Shown: positions 1 through 6,208, counted from the first letter of the stretch. The stretch is 6,310 bases of DNA from Eubacteriales Family XIII. Incertae Sedis bacterium (GCA_031287295.1 JAITTH010000026.1:1-6310), one strand, 5' to 3'. Translations and numbers: made by a program. The notes: generated from the letters alone by a model not told the origin.

Positions 1-515
1 CCTTTTTGCACCACCTGTACAATGTGATTACTCTCTACATCACCCCCGGGAATCATGGTGAGAGCGTCGTGAAGATTGGGGTTAAACTCCTCGCCCTCCG
101 CAACAATTTCCTCGACGCCATTTTTCTTGAGAATGCCCGCAAGCTGATCCAAGATGAGCTGCATGCCTTCCAGAAAACGTTCGTCAACCTTTGTTGAAAC
201 ATCCTGCACCACGGCACGTTCGAAGTTGTCCACGACTTCAAGAAGGTCCCCTGCGAAACTTCCAATGGCATTGCTATAGGTCGAGCTCTTTTCTTTGTCG
301 GTACGCTTCTTGTAGTTTTCAAACTCTGCAAGAAGGCGAATGTATCGATCTTTCCAAGCTTCTTCTTCGGTTGGCTCTGCGGTCTGCCCTGCTTCGGGCA
401 CATCTTCGGGTGCTGCATCAGACGCTTCTTCCTTCACGCCTTCCGCATCGGGCAAAATGTCTTCTACCTCTTCGGTGGTGGCTTCCGGGTTGTTTTTTTC
501 TTTTTTATCGCGCAT
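1..515 (-). CDS. grpE: GrpE nucleotide exchange factor, 3' end missing
   Basis: GrpE is the cytosolic exchange factor that releases ADP from DnaK in the DnaK-DnaJ-GrpE chaperone cycle. Seen here are 171 codons plus two bases; the gene runs off the low end of the window, so roughly the last 20-35 residues are missing. Residues 1-52 form an acidic, presumably disordered N-terminus. They are followed by the family helix with WKDRYIRLLAEFENYKKR (about 54-71), the start of the long dimeric coiled coil. Further on come DNFERA (96-101), FLEGMQLILDQL (114-125) and the C-terminal beta-domain signature FNPNLHDAL (144-152), then HIVQVVQKG. The ATG at 515-513 is chosen because AAAAGGAG (529-522) sits 6 bases upstream and only one base separates it from the hrcA stop. 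That spacing implies co-transcription and translational coupling with hrcA under CIRCE control. dnaK and dnaJ are expected beyond the edge but cannot be seen. Confidence 0.95.
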   Translation of the reverse strand, partial: MRDKKEKNNPEATTEEVEDILPDAEGVKEEASDAAPEDVPEAGQTAEPTEEEAWKDRYIRLLAEFENYKKRTDKEKSSTYSNAIGSFAGDLLEVVDNFERAVVQDVSTKVDERFLEGMQLILDQLAGILKKNGVEEIVAEGEEFNPNLHDALTMIPGGDVESNHIVQVVQK

Positions 516-516
516 T

Positions 517-1257
517 CTACTCTCCTTTTGTCAATTTGTAGGCTCGATCTAAATTCTGCGTCATGTAGTCGATAACCGACATGATTTCGCCGTACCGCAT
601 TCGTGTGGGTCCGATTACACCTAATTTTCCAACGAAGTTTCCGTCGATATGATAGGTTGCCGTGATAATACTGCTACCGCCCATGATGTTGGGAGAATTC
701 TCATCTCCAATGGTTATCGTGATGCCGTCGTCACGCTTGGCGATGGTTTCCGTAAGGTTGTCTTTGCGATCAACCATCTCCAGAAAATCACGTGCACGGT
801 TTACACTGTTGAATTCGGGATGTGAAAAAATGCGTGTCATGCCTTCAAGGAACAATTCACAGCGATGCATGTCTTCCAGCGTCGCAAAGGATGTGAGGTT
901 CGTCAGCTCAGAGAGCAATTCCGAAGCATGGCGAATGGTGTTCTTAAGTTCCGTGATGTTGGATTCTATCGCCTTGCGAATCTTTGCCTTATCGTCCTCT
1001 TGCAGCTCGTATTTTTCCATGAGTCGATTCACATACAGCCGATACGCCTTATCGGAAGGAACTCTGCCCGCAGATGTATGCGGGTGGGTTAAAAACCCCA
1101 TTTCTTCAAGGTCTGCCATCTCATTGCGAATGGTCGCCGGACTGATGCCCATGTCATATTTTCGCGACAAGGTTCTGGACCCGACGGGTTCCGCCGTAAG
1201 GATAAAATCCGAAACGATGGCCTGTAATATTTTTAATTTTCTTTCTGTAAGTTCCAT
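517..1257 (-). CDS. hrcA: Heat-inducible transcription repressor HrcA, unusually short
   Basis: HrcA is the dimeric repressor that binds CIRCE and shuts off chaperone operons when GroE is free. Residues 1-80 are a classic HrcA winged-helix domain: ERKLKILQAIVSDFI, EPVGSRTLS, SPATIRNEMADLEEMGFL, then TSAGRVPSDKAYRLYV. The C-terminal part is also canonical: FSHPEFNSVNRARDFL (144-159), GITITIGDEN (178-187), SSIITATY (195-202) and GVIGPTRMRY (213-222). The protein has 246 residues against about 340 in the family. The loss is a single in-frame block near residues 121-133, where LTNLTS passes almost directly to ELFLEGM. Family starts align with MELTERK, so the ATG at 1257 is preferred. An in-frame ATG at 1272 would add MGRSH. 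Neither start has a good Shine-Dalgarno, because CIRCE occupies the space. The stop (519-517) abuts grpE. The reading frame is intact, so I call it a gene and not a pseudogene. Confidence 0.93.
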   Translation of the reverse strand: MELTERKLKILQAIVSDFILTAEPVGSRTLSRKYDMGISPATIRNEMADLEEMGFLTHPHTSAGRVPSDKAYRLYVNRLMEKYELQEDDKAKIRKAIESNITELKNTIRHASELLSELTNLTSFATLEDMHRCELFLEGMTRIFSHPEFNSVNRARDFLEMVDRKDNLTETIAKRDDGITITIGDENSPNIMGGSSIITATYHIDGNFVGKLGVIGPTRMRYGEIMSVIDYMTQNLDRAYKLTKGE

Positions 1258-1280
1258 ATGTGATCTACCCATTCACTCTG

Positions 1281-1307
1281 TTAGCACTCATTCTTGGTGA
1301 GTGCTAA
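1281..1307 (-). promoter_or_regulatory. CIRCE operator (HrcA binding site)
   Basis: TTAGCACTC (1281-1289), nine spacer bases, then GAGTGCTAA (1299-1307) is an exact match to the CIRCE consensus inverted repeat, 9-9-9. It lies just downstream of the predicted transcription start of the hrcA operon and 8 bases before the first possible hrcA ATG. HrcA binding there would block initiation. The repeat is also transcribed, so it could fold in the mRNA beside the hrcA start, as known for CIRCE in other bacteria. Confidence 0.97.
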
Positions 1308-1319
1308 CACCCTTTCTCA

Positions 1320-1347
1320 ATTATACACGGTTGAACTTGCCTGTCAA
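1320..1347 (-). promoter_or_regulatory. Housekeeping (sigma-A type) promoter of hrcA-grpE
   Basis: Read on the minus strand, TTGACA (1347-1342) and TATAAT (1325-1320) are both exact consensus hexamers, separated by 16 bases. Transcription would start near 1313-1314, directly before CIRCE. A strong promoter held down by a repressor is the standard design for HrcA-controlled operons. This supports hrcA as the first gene of its own transcription unit. Confidence 0.9.
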
Positions 1348-1429
1348 GTCAACATGCATAATTTATTGTGTGTGAGAAAATGTGAACAAAGTGGGTGAAA
1401 AAGTGTCTTGTGACAGACGGTTCCACGAA

Positions 1430-2104
1430 TTAGGGAAAAATTATTTTGGTTCGCTTCACAGAAACTTCACTCACGTCAAGAGGCATTCCCGATTCTGCAA
1501 AAAAGGCACTTAGCAGAATCAATGGACTTATGGTTTGCGCACCGGCAGCAAGCTTACAGCGGAACACACCGGAGCCATCCGGTAAAGATTCCACTGCAAA
1601 TGCATACACCAAGGGTCTGATGTTGCGCAACTCCATTTTCCCGGTTTTCTTGATTCTTTTTTCGGCCAGAATTTCTTCCCGTGAGAGGTATTGAACCAGA
1701 TCTGCTTCCCGTATGGTAACATTCGGTACTGTCATTTCGTATTCTGCCGCAATGCAAAGTGCCGAAAGCGTTTTCGTTTGTTCCGCGTTCTTTTCATAAA
1801 TCGCCGTAAAGGCAATGCCCTTCGGCAGTCGCGCGTTGAGTATTTTCAGTACCGGCACGAAATCGCCGTCCTTATCCTTGGTCAACCACGGTTTCTCGGA
1901 CTGCACTTCGAGGTATTCGCAATCCGAAGTAAATCCGAGAGAAAGCGGAAGCGCAATGCTGAGCTTGGGATGCGGATTAAAACCATGCGAGTACGCAGGA
2001 CGATGGTCGGTCATGCGCAAAACGCGCAGAAAAACACGCTGCAAATCCAAATGGGAAATATACGCCATCAATCCTTTTTTCTCAAATTGCAAGATGTATT
2101 TCAA
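1430..2104 (-). CDS. Radical SAM-linked protein, DUF2344/TIGR03936 family
   Basis: The biochemical function of this family is not known to me. The 224-residue protein matches the DUF2344 (TIGR03936) pattern: an N-terminal ILQFEKKGLMAYISHLDLQR (4-23), then YSHGFNPHPKLSIALPLSLG (38-57) and CEYLEV. The C-terminal half is more variable, with a mixed alpha/beta look and no membrane segment or signal peptide. Members are usually found beside, or fused to the C-terminus of, a TIGR03960-type radical SAM protein, exactly the neighbour here. The start is TTG (2104-2102), which overlaps the upstream TGA stop as TTGA. GGAG (2116-2113) stands 8 bases before it, and the first ATG (codon 13) would remove conserved residues. 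The pair is therefore translationally coupled, probably giving matched amounts of two interacting subunits. A role in RNA or ribosome modification is often suspected from gene neighbourhood but is inference only. Confidence 0.88.
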   Translation of the reverse strand: MKYILQFEKKGLMAYISHLDLQRVFLRVLRMTDHRPAYSHGFNPHPKLSIALPLSLGFTSDCEYLEVQSEKPWLTKDKDGDFVPVLKILNARLPKGIAFTAIYEKNAEQTKTLSALCIAAEYEMTVPNVTIREADLVQYLSREEILAEKRIKKTGKMELRNIRPLVYAFAVESLPDGSGVFRCKLAAGAQTISPLILLSAFFAESGMPLDVSEVSVKRTKIIFP

Positions 2105-3915
2105 ATTTCACACTCCGTCGCCATAGCCCATTGCTTCCTCAAAAAATCCTTTTCGGTTCCGTCGTTTATGATATCCCATGGAAGCGGCGCCGATGGATCC
2201 GGATACGGTTCTGTGTGAACCGAAATTCCGGCTTCCTCGAAGGCTTCGAGCCACCGGTCATAATGGAAATATTCACGCCAGCTATCAAACTTGCATCCGC
2301 GACGCACCGCTGCCCGAAGGGCATCTAAGGTTCTTCGATCCCCACGTGCAAGCATCATCTCCACAAAACTGCTGCGGGTATCATGAAACTGAAACTGCAC
2401 GTTTTTCAGTGCTCTGAATTTGTCTTTGAGATAAAAATTCTTTTCCTTTAATTCCTCTTCCGTGTTTCCGCGTGCCCATTGAAACGGCGTATTCGGCTTC
2501 GGCACAAAATTCGACACACTTACCGTTAGATGAAAGTTGCGTTTGCCCTTCTCTCGCGTCTCCCGCAGCACGGTGGCAATATGTGCGGAAACGCGTTGTG
2601 CCAAATCAAATATCCCGTCGATGTCTTCCTGCGTTTCGGTCGGCATACCGATCATGAAATAGAATTTTACACGTGTCCAGCCGATTGCCACGGCATTTTC
2701 CACGCCACGAAAGATGTGTTCTTCCGTGATGTTTTTATGAATGACATCGCGTAGGCGCTGCGTTCCGGCTTCCGGCGCAAAGGTTAGCCCGGATTTCTTG
2801 TACTCGCCGATGCGCCGCAATACCGATTCCGAAAGACTGTCGAGGCGCAAAGAGGGTAACGACAAGGAGACGTCTTCACGCGGAAGTCGTTCCATGAGTT
2901 CGAGAACCAGCGCTTCGATGTCCGGATAATCGCCTGTGGACAGAGACAACAGAGAGACTTCATCGTAGCCGGTGTTTTGAAGCTGCGTTTCGATTATTTC
3001 AAGAATACGATCTTTCGACCTGCGCCGTACCGGTCTGTAGACAAATCCGGCTTGACAGAAACGGCAGCCACGTCCGCAACCGCGAAAAATTTCGGCAACA
3101 GCGCGTCCATGAACCGTTTCAATGAGCGGAACAATCGGTTTTTCGGGATAAAAGGCAGCATCCAGATCACGAACAACCGCTTTTTCAATCGAATCCGGAA
3201 GATCGTCGTATTTCTTTTCGAAATGATGGAAGGCACCCGCTTCGTAGACAGGGGTATAAAAAGAGGGAACATAAATTCCGGGAAGCTTGGTTGCTTCGCG
3301 TAAAAATGCCTCTCGCTCTTCGATGGTTAACGCCGCGCCTGATTTTATCGACCGGTTTCGATAGATTTCCATAAGAAGCGGCAGCGAATCTTCCGCGTCC
3401 CCAATCAGAAACAAATCGAAAACGTCTGCAAGCGGCTCCGGGTTGTAGCAGCACGGACCACCGGCGATGAGCAAAGGATAGGTCTCTTCTTTTGCACGTT
3501 CTGCTGAAAGCAAAGGAATGCCCGCCAATTCAATCATATTGAGGATGTTCGTATAGGAATGCTCATATTGGAGCGTAAATCCCAAAAAATCCATCGCCTT
3601 GATATCAGTATGGGTATCGATGGTGAAAAGAGGGAGATTCTTTGTGCGCAGTAAGGTCTCCATATCTTCTGCCGGGGCAAAGGCACGCTCACAAAACACA
3701 TAGGGTATTTGGTTCAGGAGCCCGTACAGAATTTGAAGCCCGGTATACGACATGCCGATTTCATATAAGTCGGGAAAGGCAAGACAAAATCGAACATCTA
3801 CCTCCGCGAAGTCCTTTTGAATGGCATTGATTTCGTTTCCGATATAGCGCCCCGGACGTTCGACCTGCGTCAGATAGGAACGGATGGGTACGCCGGCGGC
3901 ATGGTTTTTATTCAT
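2101..3915 (-). CDS. B12-binding-type radical SAM protein, TIGR03960 family
   Basis: A 604-residue cytosolic radical SAM enzyme of unknown substrate. The first ~190 residues resemble the cobalamin-binding-like fold that precedes the radical SAM core in this family (RYIGNE near 23, DLYEIGMSYTGLQILY near 49-64, LLIAGGPCCYNPEP near 148-161). The catalytic core carries RGCGRGCRFCQAG, giving the CxxxCxxC cluster ligands Cys280, Cys284 and Cys287 for the [4Fe-4S] centre that cleaves S-adenosylmethionine. Further family signatures are LTFAPEAGTQRLRDVI (near 377-392), KFYFMIGMPTET (near 417-428) and SVSNFVPKPNTPFQW (near 466-480). The ATG at 3915 overlaps the obgE stop by 8 bases and has a partial SD, GGAA (3926-3923). 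An in-frame ATG at 3972 would add 19 unrelated residues inside obgE and is less likely. Family members often have the TIGR03936 part fused at the C-terminus; here it is the separate next gene. It should be co-transcribed with obgE. Confidence 0.92.
   Translation of the reverse strand: MNKNHAAGVPIRSYLTQVERPGRYIGNEINAIQKDFAEVDVRFCLAFPDLYEIGMSYTGLQILYGLLNQIPYVFCERAFAPAEDMETLLRTKNLPLFTIDTHTDIKAMDFLGFTLQYEHSYTNILNMIELAGIPLLSAERAKEETYPLLIAGGPCCYNPEPLADVFDLFLIGDAEDSLPLLMEIYRNRSIKSGAALTIEEREAFLREATKLPGIYVPSFYTPVYEAGAFHHFEKKYDDLPDSIEKAVVRDLDAAFYPEKPIVPLIETVHGRAVAEIFRGCGRGCRFCQAGFVYRPVRRRSKDRILEIIETQLQNTGYDEVSLLSLSTGDYPDIEALVLELMERLPREDVSLSLPSLRLDSLSESVLRRIGEYKKSGLTFAPEAGTQRLRDVIHKNITEEHIFRGVENAVAIGWTRVKFYFMIGMPTETQEDIDGIFDLAQRVSAHIATVLRETREKGKRNFHLTVSVSNFVPKPNTPFQWARGNTEEELKEKNFYLKDKFRALKNVQFQFHDTRSSFVEMMLARGDRRTLDALRAAVRRGCKFDSWREYFHYDRWLEAFEEAGISVHTEPYPDPSAPLPWDIINDGTEKDFLRKQWAMATECEI
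2113..2116 (-). promoter_or_regulatory. Ribosome binding site supporting a TTG start
   Basis: GGAG lies inside the last codons of the radical SAM gene, 8 bases before the TTG at 2104-2102. It is the feature that decides the non-ATG start of the DUF2344 gene, together with conservation of the residues encoded between the TTG and the first ATG. Confidence 0.6.
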
Positions 3916-5209
3916 CGGTGTATTCCATTTCAAAGCCATACATGCAAACGGTATCGCCCTCTTCAAGCCCAAGATTTTTCATACGGGTAATCGTCCCGGT
4001 TCGCTCGAGGTGATTGTACAGATAACGCATCGACCCATAATCGTTGAAATTCGTGGAATCGAAGATCTTTTTCAGCTGCTTCCCGGAAAGATGAAAAATA
4101 CCATCCTCGTGTTTGATTTTAATTTTTCGATAATCCGGTTCATCTTCCGGCCGGGTAACTTCAAGGCGGTTTTCGAGTATTTTTGAGGTACCGTATGCCG
4201 CTTCTTCCTGATGAATTCGATCCAGCAGACCACTTGCCGCATTGAGCAACTCGATGACACCGGACTTTGTCGCAGCACTGACAGGGAAATAGGGAATTCC
4301 TTGTTTGTCGAGTTCGGCTTTCAATGCGTCCAAGGCATCGTTTGCTTCCTCCACAATATCCATCTTGTTCAAGGCGACAATCTGAGGCTTCTCTGCAAGT
4401 CGCGGAGAATAATCTGCGAGTTCGCGATTGATTGTTCCATAATCTTCAAGTGGCGACCGGCCTTCGCTGCCCGCCGCATCGACGACATGAATCACAACCT
4501 TTGTGCGCTCAATGTGCTTGAGGAAGTCGAAGCCGAGCCCCGCGCCCTGTGCCGCACCTTCTATAATACCGGGAATATCGGCGAGGACAAAATCCGAATC
4601 GGCTAATTTCACGACGCCAAGATTGGGAACCAGGGTCGTAAAATGATAATCGGCAATTTTGGGTTTCGCTGCGCTGGAAACCGAGAGCAAAGTCGATTTG
4701 CCCACATTGGGGAAACCTATGAGTCCAACATCCGCAATGAGCTTGAGTTCAAGCGTAACCTCACGCTCCGAAACCGCGCCTCCGGCTTCTGCAAAGTTCG
4801 GTGCCTGCCTTCTGGAATTCTTGAAATTGCTGTTTCCAAGACCGCCTTTCCCACCGATTGCCGCAATCAGTTGGCTGCCGTCCGTCTCCAGATCTGCCAT
4901 AACAAGACCACTTTTTGTGTCTAACACAACCGTTCCGACAGGGACCTTCACGATGAGATCGTTCCCCTTTTTTCCGTAGCGATTGCGTTTGCTTCCGTTT
5001 TCGCCGTCGTCCGCCTTATAATTGCGTTTGTATTTAAAATCCATAAGGGTGCGCAAATTACGGTCGGCAATGAAAATCACATCACCGCCCTTACCACCAT
5101 TCCCACCATCAGGACCGCCTTCCGGCACAAAGGGCTCCCGGCGAAACGTTACCGCACCATCCCCGCCCTTTCCGGAACTGATTAAAATTTCTGCGTGATC
5201 TACAAACAT
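3908..5209 (-). CDS. obgE: Obg family GTPase ObgE/CgtA
   Basis: Obg is an essential GTPase that binds the 50S subunit, acts in late large-subunit assembly and is linked to the stringent response. The 433-residue protein has the three Obg domains in order. The glycine-rich Obg fold covers 1-158 (MFVDHAEILISSGKGG, FRREPFVPEGGPDGGNGGKGG). The G domain has G1 GFPNVGKS (165-172), switch I TTLVPNLG (191-198), G3 DIPG (211-214), G4 NKMD (281-284) and G5 SAA (311-313). A C-terminal OCT domain covers about 345-427. All nucleotide-binding motifs are intact. The start is set at ATG 5209, where family proteins begin MFVDHA; an in-frame TTG at 5227 lies within the terminator T-run and adds only six residues. 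The SD is poor (GGA about 8 bases upstream). The start codon lies only 16 bases after a strong terminator, so expression depends on readthrough or a weak local promoter. Its stop overlaps the radical SAM start. Confidence 0.97.
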   Translation of the reverse strand: MFVDHAEILISSGKGGDGAVTFRREPFVPEGGPDGGNGGKGGDVIFIADRNLRTLMDFKYKRNYKADDGENGSKRNRYGKKGNDLIVKVPVGTVVLDTKSGLVMADLETDGSQLIAAIGGKGGLGNSNFKNSRRQAPNFAEAGGAVSEREVTLELKLIADVGLIGFPNVGKSTLLSVSSAAKPKIADYHFTTLVPNLGVVKLADSDFVLADIPGIIEGAAQGAGLGFDFLKHIERTKVVIHVVDAAGSEGRSPLEDYGTINRELADYSPRLAEKPQIVALNKMDIVEEANDALDALKAELDKQGIPYFPVSAATKSGVIELLNAASGLLDRIHQEEAAYGTSKILENRLEVTRPEDEPDYRKIKIKHEDGIFHLSGKQLKKIFDSTNFNDYGSMRYLYNHLERTGTITRMKNLGLEEGDTVCMYGFEMEYTDE

Positions 5210-5225
5210 AATGAATCCAATCTTC

Positions 5226-5252
5226 AAAAAAGATGTCGCAAATGCGACATCT
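5226..5252 (-). terminator. Rho-independent terminator/attenuator after rpmA
   Basis: On the minus strand AGATGTCGC pairs perfectly with GCGACATCT across the 4-base loop ATTT (9 bp stem, 5252-5231), immediately followed by TTTTT (5230-5226). This is a textbook intrinsic terminator for the rplU-rpmA transcript. The arms can also be read as a 10 bp palindrome with a 2-base centre. Because obgE starts 16 bases later, with no clear promoter in between, it may act as a partial terminator that lowers obgE output relative to the ribosomal proteins. Confidence 0.88.
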
Positions 5253-5301
5253 CATTTTATTGCGAGTCTTCGCACGCAAAGAGTTGTTGGTAAGCTGTTC
5301 G

Positions 5302-5568
5302 TTAGACAGTCTGCTCTTTCGCATAAACGCTTACTTGTTTGCGCTTTTTGTCATAGCGCTCGAATTTTACCGCACCGTCGATCTTGGCAAACAACGTATC
5401 GTCACCACCGATGCCAACATTGTTTCCGGGATGAAATTTGGTTCCGCGTTGACGAACCAAAATGCTTCCGGCACTTACATATTGCCCGTCGCCTCGCTTT
5501 ACACCAAGTCGTTTGGCTTCGCTGTCGCGACCGTTTTTGGAGCTACCTACGCCTTTTTTACTGGCCAT
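5302..5568 (-). CDS. rpmA: 50S ribosomal protein L27
   Basis: L27 sits on the large subunit with its N-terminus reaching toward the peptidyl transferase centre. The 88-residue product has the full family pattern: ASKKGVGSSKNGRDS (2-16), KRLGVKRGDGQ, AGSILVRQRGTKFHPG (33-48) and a Lys/Arg-rich C-terminus. The start is secure: AGGAGG (5582-5577) lies 8 bases before the ATG, and an in-frame TAG (the rplU stop) occurs five codons upstream. There is therefore no room for the N-terminal extension ending in FFA that many Bacillota L27 proteins carry and that Prp removes. After Met removal the N-terminus here would be ASKKG, the same as the processed form elsewhere. The SD overlaps the rplU stop codon, so the two genes are tightly coupled. 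Confidence 0.98.
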   Translation of the reverse strand: MASKKGVGSSKNGRDSEAKRLGVKRGDGQYVSAGSILVRQRGTKFHPGNNVGIGGDDTLFAKIDGAVKFERYDKKRKQVSVYAKEQTV

Positions 5569-5580
5569 TTTCCTATCCTC

Positions 5581-6198
5581 CTATTCGTCCGCTTTCTCTT
5601 CGGCAGCGGATTCTTTTTCTTCGTCTTTGATATCTTCGGCAGGTGCTTCGTCTTTTGCTTCCTCTGCCGGAGCTTCTTCGACAACTACTGCTTCAGCGGC
5701 TTCTTCTTTTACCTCTTCCGCAGGAGCTTCTTCTTTCGCTTCCTCGGCAGGTGTCTCTTCGACAACTTCTGCTTCAGACGCTTCTTCTTTTATATCTTCG
5801 GCAGCTGCTTCGTCTTTCGCTGCTGTATCTGCCTTCTTTGTTGCTTTTTTCTTTTTCGGAGCATCTTTTTTCGCAATGGTCTTGCCATCTAATTGAATTG
5901 CTTCGATTTCGATTTCGGTATAGGGTTGTCTATGTCCCTGCTTCTTGCGATAATCTTTTTTCGACTTAAACTTGAAGATAATGACCTTATCGCTCTTCCC
6001 TACGGAGAGAACCGTTGCCTGAACAGCTGCACCACTCACATAAGGTGCTCCGACATTCATTGTTTTCCCGTCGTTTACGACCAACACCTTGTCGATTGTA
6101 AACTTCTCACCTACCGCGAGATTCAGCTTCTCGACTCTCAGGACATCGCCGGCTTTTATCTTTTGTTGTTTTCCGCCGGACTCAATAATTGCATACAT
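5581..6198 (-). CDS. rplU: 50S ribosomal protein L21 with long acidic C-terminal repeat tail
   Basis: L21 binds 23S rRNA on the solvent side of the large subunit, near L20. Residues 1-104 are an ordinary complete L21: MYAIIESGGKQQKI, the central VGAPYVSGAAVQATVL (48-63), then KSKKDYRKKQGHRQ (78-91), the conserved basic RNA-binding segment. The family normally ends near residue 103, but this protein has 205 residues. A Lys-rich linker (110-122, KKDAPKKKKATKK) leads into a Glu/Ala-rich tail (128-205) built of nearly three 27-residue repeats. By my count 35 of these 78 residues are acidic and 8 are Lys, so the tail is strongly negative and probably disordered or helical. The start ATG at 6198 has AGGAGG (6214-6209) 10 bases upstream and matches the family N-terminus; the frame is open further upstream but not L21-like. 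The stop TAG (5583-5581) is in frame with rpmA. No frameshift is visible. Confidence 0.97.
   Translation of the reverse strand: MYAIIESGGKQQKIKAGDVLRVEKLNLAVGEKFTIDKVLVVNDGKTMNVGAPYVSGAAVQATVLSVGKSDKVIIFKFKSKKDYRKKQGHRQPYTEIEIEAIQLDGKTIAKKDAPKKKKATKKADTAAKDEAAAEDIKEEASEAEVVEETPAEEAKEEAPAEEVKEEAAEAVVVEEAPAEEAKDEAPAEDIKDEEKESAAEEKADE
5584..5817 (-). repeat. 81-base tandem repeat, about 2.9 copies, inside rplU
   Basis: Copies on the minus strand are 5817-5737, 5736-5656 and a shorter 5655-5584. The encoded unit begins K(D/E)EA(A/P)AE(D/E)(I/V)K and ends in VVEE(T/A)PAEEA. The first two copies align without gaps over all 27 residues and by eye share about four fifths of their bases, so this is a true DNA-level duplication and not just a Glu-rich composition. 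The third copy keeps the first ten residues, then diverges to a Lys/Glu-rich end. Confidence 0.85.
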
Positions 6199-6208
6199 AA
6201 AAAACGTG

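Noticed and set aside
662..1300. A 212-codon open frame on the plus strand opposite hrcA
   Set aside because: It lies fully antisense to a clearly conserved gene, its translation resembles no family I know, and it has no convincing ribosome binding site. It is a shadow frame.
1398..1420. Possible terminator after the DUF2344 gene (TGTC-ACAA-GACA followed by C and T5 on the minus strand)
   Set aside because: The stem is only 4 bp and AT/GC mixed, too weak to call. Readthrough into hrcA-grpE therefore remains possible.
1350..1429. Second promoter or regulatory repeats in the pyrimidine-rich TCAC-containing stretch upstream of the hrcA promoter
   Set aside because: The repeated TCAC pieces are irregular, and the TTGTTC / TAAATT pair is a poor match compared with the exact promoter downstream.
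3916..3972. Upstream ATG of the radical SAM gene at 3972
   Set aside because: It would put 19 non-conserved residues inside the 3' end of obgE, while the ATG at 3915 gives the family-like N-terminus and a normal 8-base overlap.
5226..5252. The hairpin before obgE as an operator for a transcription factor
   Set aside because: The near-perfect palindrome could bind a dimeric protein, but the T-run directly after it on the coding strand and its position after rpmA fit an intrinsic terminator better.
5233..5892. A 219-codon plus-strand frame rich in Phe, and another rich in Ser/Ala, opposite rplU
   Set aside because: These are the reverse-complement readings of the Glu/Ala-rich repeat codons of the L21 tail. 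The membrane-like composition is an artefact of GAA/GAG read backwards.
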